NCBI GenBank assembly: GCA_910577955.1
Contig: CAJTNC010000001.1
Coordinates: forward strand, 1-64,000
Origin: an uncultured Lachnospiraceae bacterium
Lineage (GTDB): Bacteria; Bacillota; Clostridia; Lachnospirales; Lachnospiraceae
Reading direction: 5' to 3'
DNA: 64,000 nucleotides
Part shown: in pieces, positions 1 to 7,369 of the stretch
Layout of the letters: every line of letters starts with the position of its first letter
Numbering within the stretch: the stretch's first letter is position 1
Program-made: the position numbers and the translations under genes
The notes under the pieces: generated by a model
What the model was told of the DNA's origin: nothing
Database searches by the model: none
Seen by the model: the letters and a program-made list of their open reading frames with translations, nothing else

Positions 1-276
1 TAACGAAGCAGAAATATCAAAACCACAGTAATGGGCGATAAGAAGGTTATTGTTAAGATAATCAACAAGGTCTGTAATCATGGAAAAGCCTTCACATTTC
101 ATAACAATAAACGCACAAATCATGGCGTGATTAGAAAAACCTTTTCGTCCGGTTTTGGGGAATTCCGGTACAAAGGATAAATCAAGATTCAGAAAAAGCG
201 AATCATAAAACTTTGCAACTGGTTGTGAAGTAAAAAGACGGATGTCTTTTAAAATTTCCTGACGGTAGATAATAAT
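1..276 (-). mobile_element. Transposase, N-terminal part (cut by window edge)
   Basis: An open frame on the minus strand runs from about 276 to the window edge. It reads as the start of a DDE-type transposase: a first helix with IYRQEILKDIRLF, then FPKTGRKGFSNHAMICAF and LVDYLNNNLLIAHYCGFDI, a pattern I know from IS4/IS1182-like transposase N-termini. AAAGGAG lies just upstream (positions 282-288), but no ATG, GTG or TTG follows at a normal distance, so the start is probably an unusual ATT (276 or 273). A TATAAT-like box is on the minus strand at 311-316. The catalytic part lies outside the window, so I cannot say whether the element is intact. Confidence 0.65.
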
Positions 277-450
277 CAGCTCCTTTCGGTGAATTGATTT
301 TAACAACTTAATTATACCATTTGGAGCTGGTTGTTACTATAAATTTGGAGTGATAAAAGAGGTTGCCATGCTTCGCAAACCTGCATAAATACTGAATGTG
401 TGGAGTTTTGCTCATGGCTAAAGATTATTTCTAAAGGAGGTGATTATATA

Positions 451-852
451 GTGGATAAAAGTTCTTTTTGGCTGACTGACCGGGAATACAAAGTGATGAG
501 CGTTCTCTGGGACAATAATAGGGATCTGACTATCAATGAAATTTCAGACATTTCCGGTGATCCTAAACTGACTATCGCCTGCATTGCGCAAGTGATACCC
601 CGTTTGTTGAAAAAAAATCTGGTTCATATTGAGAAGTTCATTCCGGTGAACACCAAATATGCCCGCACCTTCCTTGCTGATATTAGCAGACAAGATTATC
701 TGGAAAGCGAGCTGAGCCGATTGACTCAAAAAACAGATGCCGCTTCTTTACTCAGCGCGCTGGTGCATGTCAGCAGCCCGAAAAAAAACGACGAACTTAT
801 GCAGGAATTAGAAATCTTTATGCAGGAATACAAAAGAAATAGGAAAGGATGA
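451..852 (+). CDS. BlaI/MecI/CopY-family repressor
   Basis: A 133-residue winged-helix repressor of the penicillinase-repressor family. The family motif LTDREYKVMSVLWDNN opens the protein, a recognition helix follows (around TIACIAQVIPRLLKKNLV), and the C-terminal half (SRLTQKTDAASLLSALVHV) is the usual dimerisation helix pair. I chose the GTG at 451 because AAAGGAGG lies 9 bases upstream; an in-frame start at 400 has no such site. Family members are dimers inactivated by cleavage through a BlaR1/MecR1-type membrane protease, and such a gene follows 6 bases downstream. The operator was not located. The regulated genes are unknown: no beta-lactamase or penicillin-binding protein gene is next to it. 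Confidence 0.85.
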   Translation: MDKSSFWLTDREYKVMSVLWDNNRDLTINEISDISGDPKLTIACIAQVIPRLLKKNLVHIEKFIPVNTKYARTFLADISRQDYLESELSRLTQKTDAASLLSALVHVSSPKKNDELMQELEIFMQEYKRNRKG

Positions 853-858
853 TTTCCC

Positions 859-1983
859 TTGAGAATCTCTGTCATGACGATTATTACGATCAATTTGTCG
901 CTCTCTATTTTTCTGATTTTTTTGCTGCCTCTGTTAAATCTGGAGTCTCTTTTGAAAAATTTGAGCGGCAGATTGCTGGCCATATGCTGTATTGCCGTTA
1001 TGATACGCGCTCTTATTCCGGTTGAGTTTCCTTTTTCCATAACAATACTCGTCACTGAAGTTCTTCCTTCCATACGGGATGTGATGAAATATCCCGTTAC
1101 GATAGGAGGCTTTTCGGTAAAAATTTCTGCGCTCTTACTTTTTTTGTGGATGGCAACAGCGTTTATTCTGATTGCAAAAAAATTTTTTATATATTCTCGG
1201 CTGACGAAAACCATCCGTCGACTGCCCGAGTGTCAGGATAGCGCTGTCCTTGAAGTTTTGCATTCTCTCTATGAAAAATATCCGTCGGCAAGAAACATAA
1301 AAGTTGTCAAGACTAATTTAGAAATCAGTCCGCTGGCCACAGGATTTAAAAATCCTGTTATACTTCTGCCGGAGTACCGGTTTGGCAAGGCCGAATACCG
1401 TATGATACTGGAGCACGAACTGCTGCACTGTATTCGACATGATACGCTCATTAAATTTGCTGCAGATATCCTTTGTTCGATCTATTGGTGGAATCCTCTT
1501 TTTTACCTTTTGAGAGGCAAAATCTTCGAGTTGATCGAGCTTGGAAACGACAGACAAATGACAGAATCTTTCTCTGCCGACGAAAAGAGCACATATATGC
1601 AATGTCTTGCGGACACCGCAAAAAAGATACATAATGACTCCTTTCCTTTTGCACTCTCCTTCAATACCGGAGGGGAGTCAAATCTGCTGCTGCGGCTCCG
1701 TCTGATCACGGAATTCAAAGCAGCCGGACGGGGAAAGGGAATATTAGCATTATCGGCAACCTTATTGCTTTTATGGTGCCTCACATGTTTTACGATGGAA
1801 CCCTATGAAATGCCTGAAAGCGGAGACTACATCCGATTTGACAAACACAACTCTTATTTTGTTCAGGACGGCGATTTGTATGAAGTTTATTATCAAGGGC
1901 AATTTCTTCATACAGTGGATTCCCTTGAATACTATGATCCTCATATTCCTATTTATCAAAAAGGAGAGACTAAAGATGATTAA
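859..1983 (+). CDS. BlaR1/MecR1-like M56 membrane metalloprotease, no beta-lactam sensor domain
   Basis: This 374-residue M56 membrane peptidase is the expected partner of the BlaI-type repressor in front of it. Predicted membrane helices lie at about residues 7-29, 38-55 and 88-106 and again at 293-312, and the zinc motif HELLH is at 186-190 on the cytoplasmic side. BlaR1 and MecR1 have about 585-600 residues and end in a penicillin-binding sensor domain. Here only about 55 acidic, Tyr-rich residues follow the last helix, so beta-lactam sensing of the classical kind is not possible. The TTG start at 859 comes 6 bases after the repressor stop, with AGGAAAGGA in front. The 3' end overlaps the next gene by 8 bases, so the three genes form one operon. 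The sensed signal is unknown. Confidence 0.82.
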   Translation: MRISVMTIITINLSLSIFLIFLLPLLNLESLLKNLSGRLLAICCIAVMIRALIPVEFPFSITILVTEVLPSIRDVMKYPVTIGGFSVKISALLLFLWMATAFILIAKKFFIYSRLTKTIRRLPECQDSAVLEVLHSLYEKYPSARNIKVVKTNLEISPLATGFKNPVILLPEYRFGKAEYRMILEHELLHCIRHDTLIKFAADILCSIYWWNPLFYLLRGKIFELIELGNDRQMTESFSADEKSTYMQCLADTAKKIHNDSFPFALSFNTGGESNLLLRLRLITEFKAAGRGKGILALSATLLLLWCLTCFTMEPYEMPESGDYIRFDKHNSYFVQDGDLYEVYYQGQFLHTVDSLEYYDPHIPIYQKGETKDD

Positions 1984-2227
1984 AAGAAATGTAATAAAAT
2001 TATTTGGCTTGTTTTGCGGCCTCACAATGCTTTTTTGTCCCGCTTCCGTTATGAAGACACAGGCGGCCGATATCCCTCCCATGACAAAGGTGACTGAAGG
2101 GGAAACCATAGAACCCCGTCAGCCTGTCACCGGATGGATTTATAAACAAGAAAACGGAAAGACATACCGTCGGCTATACAATTATTCCACCGGCGAATGG
2201 ATCGGCGAATGGATCTTAGTCGGCTGA
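1976..2227 (+). CDS. Small secreted peptide of the BlaI/BlaR-like operon
   Basis: An 83-residue protein of no family I recognise. The first ~30 residues form a clear Sec signal (KR start, hydrophobic LFGLFCGLTMLFCPASVM, likely cleavage after KTQA), leaving a mature peptide of about 53 residues. The end is aromatic and basic (GWIYKQENGKTYRRLYNYS, then GEWIGEWILVG). The ATG at 1976 is preceded by AAGGAGAGACTAAAG and overlaps the end of the protease gene by 8 bases, which implies coupled translation. A rho-independent terminator follows. It could be an extracellular effector, or a ligand or inhibitor of the short extracellular tail of the upstream protease; neither role is shown. Too short and too simple to assign by sequence alone. 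Confidence 0.65.
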   Translation: MIKRNVIKLFGLFCGLTMLFCPASVMKTQAADIPPMTKVTEGETIEPRQPVTGWIYKQENGKTYRRLYNYSTGEWIGEWILVG

Positions 2228-2252
2228 TCCCCATAAATTTAATTTCATCCGC

Positions 2253-2291
2253 AAACGCCGGGAAGCAGACCACACGTCTTTCCCGGCGTTT
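2253..2291 (+). terminator. Rho-independent terminator after the BlaI/BlaR-like operon
   Basis: A perfect 12-bp stem (AAACGCCGGGAA with TTCCCGGCGTTT, 2253-2264 and 2280-2291) with a 15-base loop lies 25 bases after the peptide stop codon. The following T run is short. Confidence 0.75.
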
Positions 2292-2460
2292 ACAAATTGT
2301 TCATATTTCATTCAAAGAAACTTAATTTCAAAATCATTTTTTAGACAAATCTAGAGTCTATACTAAGTACATAAGATAACAACAGGAACTTAAAGAAATT
2401 CCTGAATCCGTTTTTGACAAAGACCTTATCGTAATAATTTAAATAACTTTTTCATAATAA

Positions 2461-2490
2461 ATGCCAAGTAAGGGAAACCTTACTTGGCAT
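2461..2490. repeat. Perfect 13-bp hairpin with GAAA loop
   Basis: ATGCCAAGTAAGG, a GAAA tetraloop and CCTTACTTGGCAT form a perfect stem-loop. CCTCCCTTTTT follows on the plus strand, so it could be a weak plus-strand terminator, or a leader hairpin if transcription begins at the TTGACA near 2414. Confidence 0.5.
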
Positions 2491-2555
2491 CCTCCCTTTT
2501 TAGGACATATTTTCCCGCCGCCACTCATATAATGCCTTAACTTCGTGCAAAAAGC

Positions 2556-2584
2556 TTGCTTTTTCCCTATATTACTGCTAAACT
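2556..2584 (+). promoter_or_regulatory. Likely sigma-A promoter of the symporter gene
   Basis: TTGCTT (2556-2561), a 17-base spacer and TAAACT (2579-2584) with an extended TGC in front. Transcription would begin near 2591, about 64 bases before the start codon at 2655. Confidence 0.5.
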
Positions 2585-2654
2585 CATACTTGTTATTTAT
2601 TTGTAAAAATATGGATCCGAAGTGCTTTCTGTTATAAGATGGGGGGATTTATCT

Positions 2655-4175
2655 ATGGAAAAAACACTCGATAATTTAAGCAGGGCTCTGGCTCCTGTTG
2701 TCGAGGCAGTCACAAATATCAACGGCGCTGTCAACGGTTTTGTCTGGGGGACATTCGGAATCGGTCTTTTACTCGCCACCGGCATCCTGATGACGATCAT
2801 CAACAAAGGCTTCCAATTTACCCATATCCGGCACTGGCTCAAAAATACGATCGGCGCCATCTTTGCTGACAGACATGTCACGGCGCATACGGACAAGGAA
2901 GACAAATCCATTTCCCAGTTTCAGAGCCTTTGTACCGCTCTCGCCGCAACCATCGGCACCGGCAATATCGTCGGTATCGCTACCGCCATCATCTCCGGCG
3001 GCCCGGGCGCGATCTTCTGGATGTGGGTCATGGCTATTTTCGGCATGATGACAAACTATTCCGAAAATGTGCTCGGCATTTACTACCGCCGCAAAAATGC
3101 GAGGGGTGAGTGGTCCGGCGGCGCAATGTACTATCTGCGGGATGGCCTCGGTTCCAAAAAGGGCTGCCGTCAAATCGGTCTGATTCTGGCCGTACTGTTC
3201 AGCAGTTTCTGCCTGTTGGCAAGTTTCGGTATCGGCAATATGAGTCAGGTAAATTCCATCGCCGGAAATATGAAATCCGCCTTTGGCATCCCGACAAAAG
3301 CCACCGGCATCGCTATCGTCATTATTTCGGCCTTTGTCATATTAGGCGGTATCAAGAGGGTTGCCGCCGTCACGGAAAAATTGGTTCCATTTATGGCTAT
3401 CCTCTATATAATAGGAGCGCTCATCATCTGTGTGAGTAATATCGATCAATTCGGCGCAGTGTTTGCGGCCATCTTCAAAGGCGCTTTTGCCGTGAAAGCG
3501 GCCGGCGGCGGCGTAATCGGTTACGGCGTGAGCCGCGCTATCACGTGGGGCTTTAAGCGAGGGGCTTTCTCCAACGAAGCCGGCCTCGGTTCCTCTGTCA
3601 TGGTGCATTCCAGTTCCAATATAAAGGAGCCGGTTCGCCAGGGAATGTGGAGCATTTTTGAAGTATTTGCAGATACTATTGTCGTTTGTACTCTGACCGC
3701 TTTCTGCATCCTCTCCTCCGGTCTTGTAGATTTGGAAACGGGGCAGATGCTGACGGACATCGAGGGATCCGGACTCGTAGGGCAGGCTTTCGCCGGGGTC
3801 TTCGGCTCCATCGGTCCGAAGTTTATCGCGATCGCGATTCTGTTGTTTGCCTACTCCACAGTGCTCGGTTGGAGCCACTACGGCGCAAAAGCTTTCGAGT
3901 TCTTATTTGGCGTCAAAACCACCGTGATCTACAAAATACTGTTTGTCATTATGACTTACTTCGGCTGTACCGCAAGCCTCGGTCTCGCTTGGGATCTTTC
4001 CGACACCTTCAACGGTCTCATGATGATTCCCAACCTGATCGGCGTTCTGGCGCTCTCCGGTACCGTATGGAAGATCACAAACAATTACATACGCCGTACC
4101 TTTCACGGCTCTAAGGAGGAACCGATGTACTCCGCCTTTGAAGATATTCAGAAAGAACAGTGCCGCCGGATATAG
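2655..4175 (+). CDS. Sodium/alanine (AGCS family) symporter
   Basis: A 506-residue membrane protein of the alanine or glycine:cation symporter family (AgcS/AlsT). It imports small neutral amino acids with Na+ or H+. The family signatures are present: GTGNIVGIATAIISGGPGA near residue 95, the NEAGLGSS block near 310 (a substrate and ion site in characterised members), and FAYSTVLGWSHYG near 405. About ten to eleven hydrophobic helices can be traced, and the length is typical. I chose the ATG at 2655 because GGGGGG lies about 9 bases upstream; an in-frame start 33 bases earlier would add residues not typical of the family. It has its own promoter and terminator, so it appears to be monocistronic. 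Confidence 0.92.
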   Translation: MEKTLDNLSRALAPVVEAVTNINGAVNGFVWGTFGIGLLLATGILMTIINKGFQFTHIRHWLKNTIGAIFADRHVTAHTDKEDKSISQFQSLCTALAATIGTGNIVGIATAIISGGPGAIFWMWVMAIFGMMTNYSENVLGIYYRRKNARGEWSGGAMYYLRDGLGSKKGCRQIGLILAVLFSSFCLLASFGIGNMSQVNSIAGNMKSAFGIPTKATGIAIVIISAFVILGGIKRVAAVTEKLVPFMAILYIIGALIICVSNIDQFGAVFAAIFKGAFAVKAAGGGVIGYGVSRAITWGFKRGAFSNEAGLGSSVMVHSSSNIKEPVRQGMWSIFEVFADTIVVCTLTAFCILSSGLVDLETGQMLTDIEGSGLVGQAFAGVFGSIGPKFIAIAILLFAYSTVLGWSHYGAKAFEFLFGVKTTVIYKILFVIMTYFGCTASLGLAWDLSDTFNGLMMIPNLIGVLALSGTVWKITNNYIRRTFHGSKEEPMYSAFEDIQKEQCRRI

Positions 4176-4183
4176 TACGCGGT

Positions 4184-4224
4184 ATAAATATAAAAAGCGG
4201 TCTGATGACCGCTTTTATATTTAT
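4184..4224. terminator. Bidirectional terminator between symporter and aldolase genes
   Basis: A long stem, AAAAGCGGTC with GACCGCTTTT around a TGAT loop, with A-rich and T-rich flanks extending it on both sides. It lies between two convergent genes and can serve both. Confidence 0.85.
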
Positions 4225-4249
4225 ATATATCTTTATGCCTTTACTTCTA

Positions 4250-5188
4250 TTAAGCTTTCCCGTTACATCCCAGAACGTTAACCAGTTTGTGGCGAACCAT
4301 TTCTTTGATGTTAGCGCGAGCGGGTTTCAGGTACTCACGGGGATCAAACTTGTCCGGATGCTCTGCGAAGAACTGACGGATCGTACCTGTCATCGCAAGA
4401 CGCAGATCGGAGTCAATGTTGATCTTACATACTGCGGAACGTGCCGCTTCACGAAGCTGATCCTCGGGAACGCCGATAGCACCGGGCATTGCTCCGCCGA
4501 ATTTGTTGATCATCTCAACATAATTCTGAGGAACAGAAGAAGAACCATGAAGCACGATAGGGAACCCGGGAATCATCTTCTCACATTCATGCAGAACGTC
4601 GAAACGAAGCTGCGGATTTGTGCCGGGTTTGAACTTGTATGCGCCGTGGCTTGTGCCGATCGCGATAGCAAGGGAATCACAGCCTGTCTTCTCCACAAAT
4701 TCAGCCACTTCTTCGGGACGTGTGTAAGAGGAATCCTCTGCGGATACTTTTACATCATCTTCCACGCCTGCCAGTGTACCAAGCTCAGCCTCTACTACTA
4801 CGCCGTGCTCATGTGCATATTCTACTACTCTCTTTGTGATCTCGATATTCTCCTCAAAAGGTTTGGAAGAAGCGTCGATCATAACGGAAGTAAAGCCGCC
4901 GTCGATACAAGACTTACATGTCTCGAAATCCGGGCCGTGATCTAAGTGCAGAGCGATAGGCAGATCAGGATTGCATGCAATAGCAGCCTCAACCAGCTTC
5001 ACCAGATAATTATGGTTTGCATAAGCGCGGGCTCCTTTGGAAACCTGCAGGATAACCGGAGCTTTCTCTTCAGCACAGGCTTCTGTGATACCCTGAACGA
5101 TCTCCATGTTGTTTACATTGAAAGCACCGATAGCGTAACCGCCCTTGTAGGCTTTCTCAAACATTTCCTTTGTTGTTACTAATGGCAT
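4250..5188 (-). CDS. fba: Class II fructose-bisphosphate aldolase
   Basis: This 312-residue zinc-dependent aldolase interconverts fructose 1,6-bisphosphate with dihydroxyacetone phosphate and glyceraldehyde 3-phosphate in glycolysis and gluconeogenesis. The class II zinc motif HLDHGPDFE, the GVVVEAELGTLAG block and the phosphate-binding VLHGSSSVP loop are all present. The sequence is closest to the FbaA/tagatose-bisphosphate aldolase (GatY/KbaY) type, so activity on tagatose 1,6-bisphosphate cannot be excluded, but no tagatose genes are near. The ATG at 5188 has GGAGG 8 bases upstream; a start 15 bases earlier would overlap that site. It is the last gene of a minus-strand series starting at uvrC, separated by 97 bases from the HPr paralogue. 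Confidence 0.93.
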   Translation of the reverse strand: MPLVTTKEMFEKAYKGGYAIGAFNVNNMEIVQGITEACAEEKAPVILQVSKGARAYANHNYLVKLVEAAIACNPDLPIALHLDHGPDFETCKSCIDGGFTSVMIDASSKPFEENIEITKRVVEYAHEHGVVVEAELGTLAGVEDDVKVSAEDSSYTRPEEVAEFVEKTGCDSLAIAIGTSHGAYKFKPGTNPQLRFDVLHECEKMIPGFPIVLHGSSSVPQNYVEMINKFGGAMPGAIGVPEDQLREAARSAVCKINIDSDLRLAMTGTIRQFFAEHPDKFDPREYLKPARANIKEMVRHKLVNVLGCNGKA

Positions 5189-5224
5189 ATTTCGTACCTC
5201 CATTCATTATTTTAATTTTATTTG

Positions 5225-5246
5225 ATAACCGAAGATATTCGGTTAT
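5225..5246. repeat. 9-bp hairpin in the aldolase leader
   Basis: ATAACCGAA, a GATA loop and TTCGGTTAT form a perfect inverted repeat between the HPr paralogue and the aldolase start. The T run is on the plus-strand side, where no gene ends, so on the minus strand it is more likely an operator or leader hairpin than a terminator. Confidence 0.4.
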
Positions 5247-5285
5247 TTTTCCCCTATAAAGCCTTTTCAAATCACGAGCCTCATA

Positions 5286-5543
5286 TTACTCTTTTCCGCT
5301 TAAAAACTCCTCGATACTGGTAATTGCTTTTTCTTCGTCCGCTCCGTCCGCCGTCACATAGACTTCCTCACCGCTGTTTAGTCCAAGACTCATCATACCC
5401 ATGATACTCTTCGCATTCACTTTCTTTCCCGCCGATTCAATATAGATCGAACTCTCATGCTGGCTCGCCACCTGTACAAGAACCGCGACGGGCCGGGCTT
5501 CAAGCCCGTTTTTTAATTGAATCTTCATAGACTTTTCCAACAT
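5286..5543 (-). CDS. HPr-family regulatory protein with Glu15 in place of the catalytic His (Crh-like)
   Basis: An 85-residue HPr fold. HPr carries His15 in the sequence G-x-H-A-R-P and passes phosphate from Enzyme I to sugar permeases; here residues 13-18 are GLEARP, so position 15 is Glu. The second site, Ser46, in KVNAKSIMGMMSLGL, is intact and sits exactly at residue 46. This is the arrangement of Bacillus Crh, which has Gln15 and acts only as a CcpA co-repressor after phosphorylation of Ser46 by HPrK. It also sits directly behind whiA, as crh does in Bacillus, and an hprK gene lies 4 kb upstream in the same direction. The start at 5543 has GGAG 9 bases upstream. Phosphotransfer in sugar uptake is therefore unlikely; a regulatory role is inferred. 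Confidence 0.88.
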   Translation of the reverse strand: MLEKSMKIQLKNGLEARPVAVLVQVASQHESSIYIESAGKKVNAKSIMGMMSLGLNSGEEVYVTADGADEEKAITSIEEFLSGKE

Positions 5544-5559
5544 AACTTTTCTCCTCTCA

Positions 5560-6447
5560 CTACTGCTGTCTGATACTTTCCGCGATCAGACTTAACTTTC
5601 TCAATCTATGATTCACTCCGGACTTCCCTACCGGAGGTGTCAACAAATCCCCCAACTCCTGCAGTGTTGCTTCCTGATATTCCAGCCTCAGCTCCGCGAT
5701 CTCCCGCAGCGTCTCAGACAGTTCCCCGAAACCACAGGTCTTCTGGATCAACTCGATGTCCCGCACCTGTGCCGCCGCCGCATTCACTGTCTTTGTAATG
5801 TTGGCAGTCTCGCAGTTTACTTTTCTGTTGACTGAATTGCGGACTTCTTTCACGATCCTATAATTCTCAAAATCCATCAACGACACATGAGCCCCCATAA
5901 TGTTCAGCATATCGCAGATGGCGGAACCCTCTTTCACATAGACCACATAATATTTTTTTCGTCTGGCAATCTTAGCGGGAATGTCAAAATCCGCGATCAT
6001 CTGCTGCAAAAGCTTCGCCTGCTCCTCTATCACACAGTCAAATTCCAGATGATAGCTCTTTCCCGGATTGCTCATGGAACCTATACTGAGATACGCCCCT
6101 CTCAAAAAAGCCCTCCTGCAGCAAGACCTTTTAAGTGTTCCGTTTAAGTCAGGCCTCAGACTCTCGCGCATCAATTCTGCCGGGATCATCAGACTCCCGT
6201 TTTCTATATCAACCTTTATAGTAATATTTTTTCTGCACAATGTAAAGGCTTTTTGTTTTACAAAATCATTCTCCGCGTTCAAAAATACCTTTACTTGACC
6301 ATTTTCCGGCAAAATCCCCGCTCCCTGCGCCTTTGCCCGTCCTCTCTCTCCGAAGAGCGCTAATGCCGCCAGTTCCGCATAAATGCAATGTTCCGCAGGA
6401 CCTGACTGTTTCAAGAGCTCTTCTTTGACTTCTCTTGAAAATGACAA
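5560..6447 (-). CDS. whiA: DNA-binding protein WhiA
   Basis: A 295-residue WhiA protein, with an N-terminal domain of LAGLIDADG endonuclease fold that has lost its catalytic acids and a C-terminal helix-turn-helix domain. The typical start MSFSREVKEELLKQ, the middle RRAFLRGAYLSIGSMSNP and the end (LGDLLTPPVGKSGVNHRL) mark it clearly. In Bacillus and actinobacteria WhiA takes part in cell division or sporulation control and chromosome segregation. The start is a TTG at 6447, with GGACGGATGAGAG in front. It lies 16 bases after rapZ and 16 bases before the Crh-like gene, as part of one transcript. The yvcK-type gene found between rapZ and whiA in Bacillus is missing here. Confidence 0.95.
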   Translation of the reverse strand: MSFSREVKEELLKQSGPAEHCIYAELAALALFGERGRAKAQGAGILPENGQVKVFLNAENDFVKQKAFTLCRKNITIKVDIENGSLMIPAELMRESLRPDLNGTLKRSCCRRAFLRGAYLSIGSMSNPGKSYHLEFDCVIEEQAKLLQQMIADFDIPAKIARRKKYYVVYVKEGSAICDMLNIMGAHVSLMDFENYRIVKEVRNSVNRKVNCETANITKTVNAAAAQVRDIELIQKTCGFGELSETLREIAELRLEYQEATLQELGDLLTPPVGKSGVNHRLRKLSLIAESIRQQ

Positions 6448-6463
6448 CTCTCATCCGTCCTTT

Positions 6464-7336
6464 TTAATTATTTCGCTGTATATCCACATCCCGGTGACTT
6501 AATTTTAATCCGTAATTTCCTTTATCTTTCATCTGTCTGTAAAGCATATTGGCTAACGTCACGCTGCGGTGTCTCCCGCCTGTACAGCCGATCCCGATGA
6601 CAAGCTGATATTTTCCTTCTCTGATATAATTCGGGATCAGGAACTGTAACATTTCCGTGAGCTTCTCCAAAAACGCATGACTTTCAGGATAACTCATGAC
6701 AAAATCCTGCACGTCCTTCTCATTTCCTGTATGGTGCTTCAACTCCTCAATGTAAAAAGGATTCGGCAGAAACCTTACGTCAAACACCAGATCCGCATCC
6801 GCCGGAATACCGTACTTGAAACCGAAAGACACAATATTTACCATCAGGCTGTTGTATTCCTCGTTTCGTATAAAAATACGTTCCAGTTCCTCTTTCAATT
6901 CTCTTGTCAGCAGATTGGATGTGTCGATCACATATTCCGCTTTTTCCCTTGTCCTGCGCAGAATCTCTTTCTCCCTGCGGATACCCGTCTCGATCCTCTC
7001 TCCGGATAAAGACAGCGGGTGTCTTCTCCTCGTCTCCTTATACCGCTTTAGAAGCACCCTTTCACTTGCATCCAAAAACAGCACCTCGTACACGAAGCCG
7101 TTTTCTCTCAGCCTGTCCAGTATCTCCTCCGCTTTGCAGAACGACTGGCCGCTGCGCACGTCCAATCCTAACGCGACTTTGGAAGCTTCAGAGGCAGGAG
7201 AAGATATCATCTCCACAAACATGCCCACAAGGGAGACCGGCAGGTTATCCACACAGTAAAATCCTGCGTCCTCCAACATTTTCAGCGCCGTGCTTTTGCC
7301 GCCGCCGCTCATGCCTGTCACCACTACAAATCTCAT
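6464..7336 (-). CDS. rapZ: RapZ/YvcJ-type RNase adapter, P-loop nucleotidase
   Basis: A 290-residue protein with a Walker A loop GMSGGGKS at residues 8-15 and the RapZ C-terminal block GIGCTGGRHRSV near 255. Escherichia coli RapZ steers RNase E to the small RNA GlmZ and so adjusts GlmS and amino-sugar synthesis; Bacillus YvcJ binds and hydrolyses GTP and affects competence, and no GlmZ-type RNA is known there. Its place between murB and whiA is common in Firmicutes. The ATG at 7336 has GGAG at about 6 bases, and the gap to murB is 33 bases. The identity is secure; the molecular partner in this organism is unknown. Confidence 0.93.
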   Translation of the reverse strand: MRFVVVTGMSGGGKSTALKMLEDAGFYCVDNLPVSLVGMFVEMISSPASEASKVALGLDVRSGQSFCKAEEILDRLRENGFVYEVLFLDASERVLLKRYKETRRRHPLSLSGERIETGIRREKEILRRTREKAEYVIDTSNLLTRELKEELERIFIRNEEYNSLMVNIVSFGFKYGIPADADLVFDVRFLPNPFYIEELKHHTGNEKDVQDFVMSYPESHAFLEKLTEMLQFLIPNYIREGKYQLVIGIGCTGGRHRSVTLANMLYRQMKDKGNYGLKLSHRDVDIQRNN

Positions 7337-7369
7337 GCCGCTCTCCTCTTATGTTTCGTTTGGCTCTCT

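Larger units (their letters stand above)
2292..2654. other. Gene-free stretch between the peptide operon and the symporter gene
   Basis: No open frame with a ribosome binding site is visible in these 363 bases. They hold an isolated perfect hairpin (2461-2490), a TTGACA at 2414-2419 with only a poor -10 behind it, and a better promoter at 2556-2584. I saw no known riboswitch core, in particular no glycine riboswitch, which precedes many symporters of this family. Confidence 0.6.

Noticed and set aside
451..1983. Classical beta-lactam resistance regulation
   Set aside because: The BlaR1-like protein lacks the penicillin-binding sensor and there is no beta-lactamase or PBP gene in the window's first part.
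2292..2654. Glycine riboswitch in front of the alanine symporter
   Set aside because: I looked for the conserved glycine aptamer core and saw none in this stretch.
4160..4945. Plus-strand open frame of 261 codons opposite the aldolase gene
   Set aside because: It is antisense to a complete class II aldolase with all motifs, and it has Cys/His-rich composition typical of a shadow frame.
5225..5246. Hairpin as terminator of the HPr paralogue
   Set aside because: On the minus strand the stem is followed by CAAATAAAATT and not by a T run, so I list it only as a leader hairpin.
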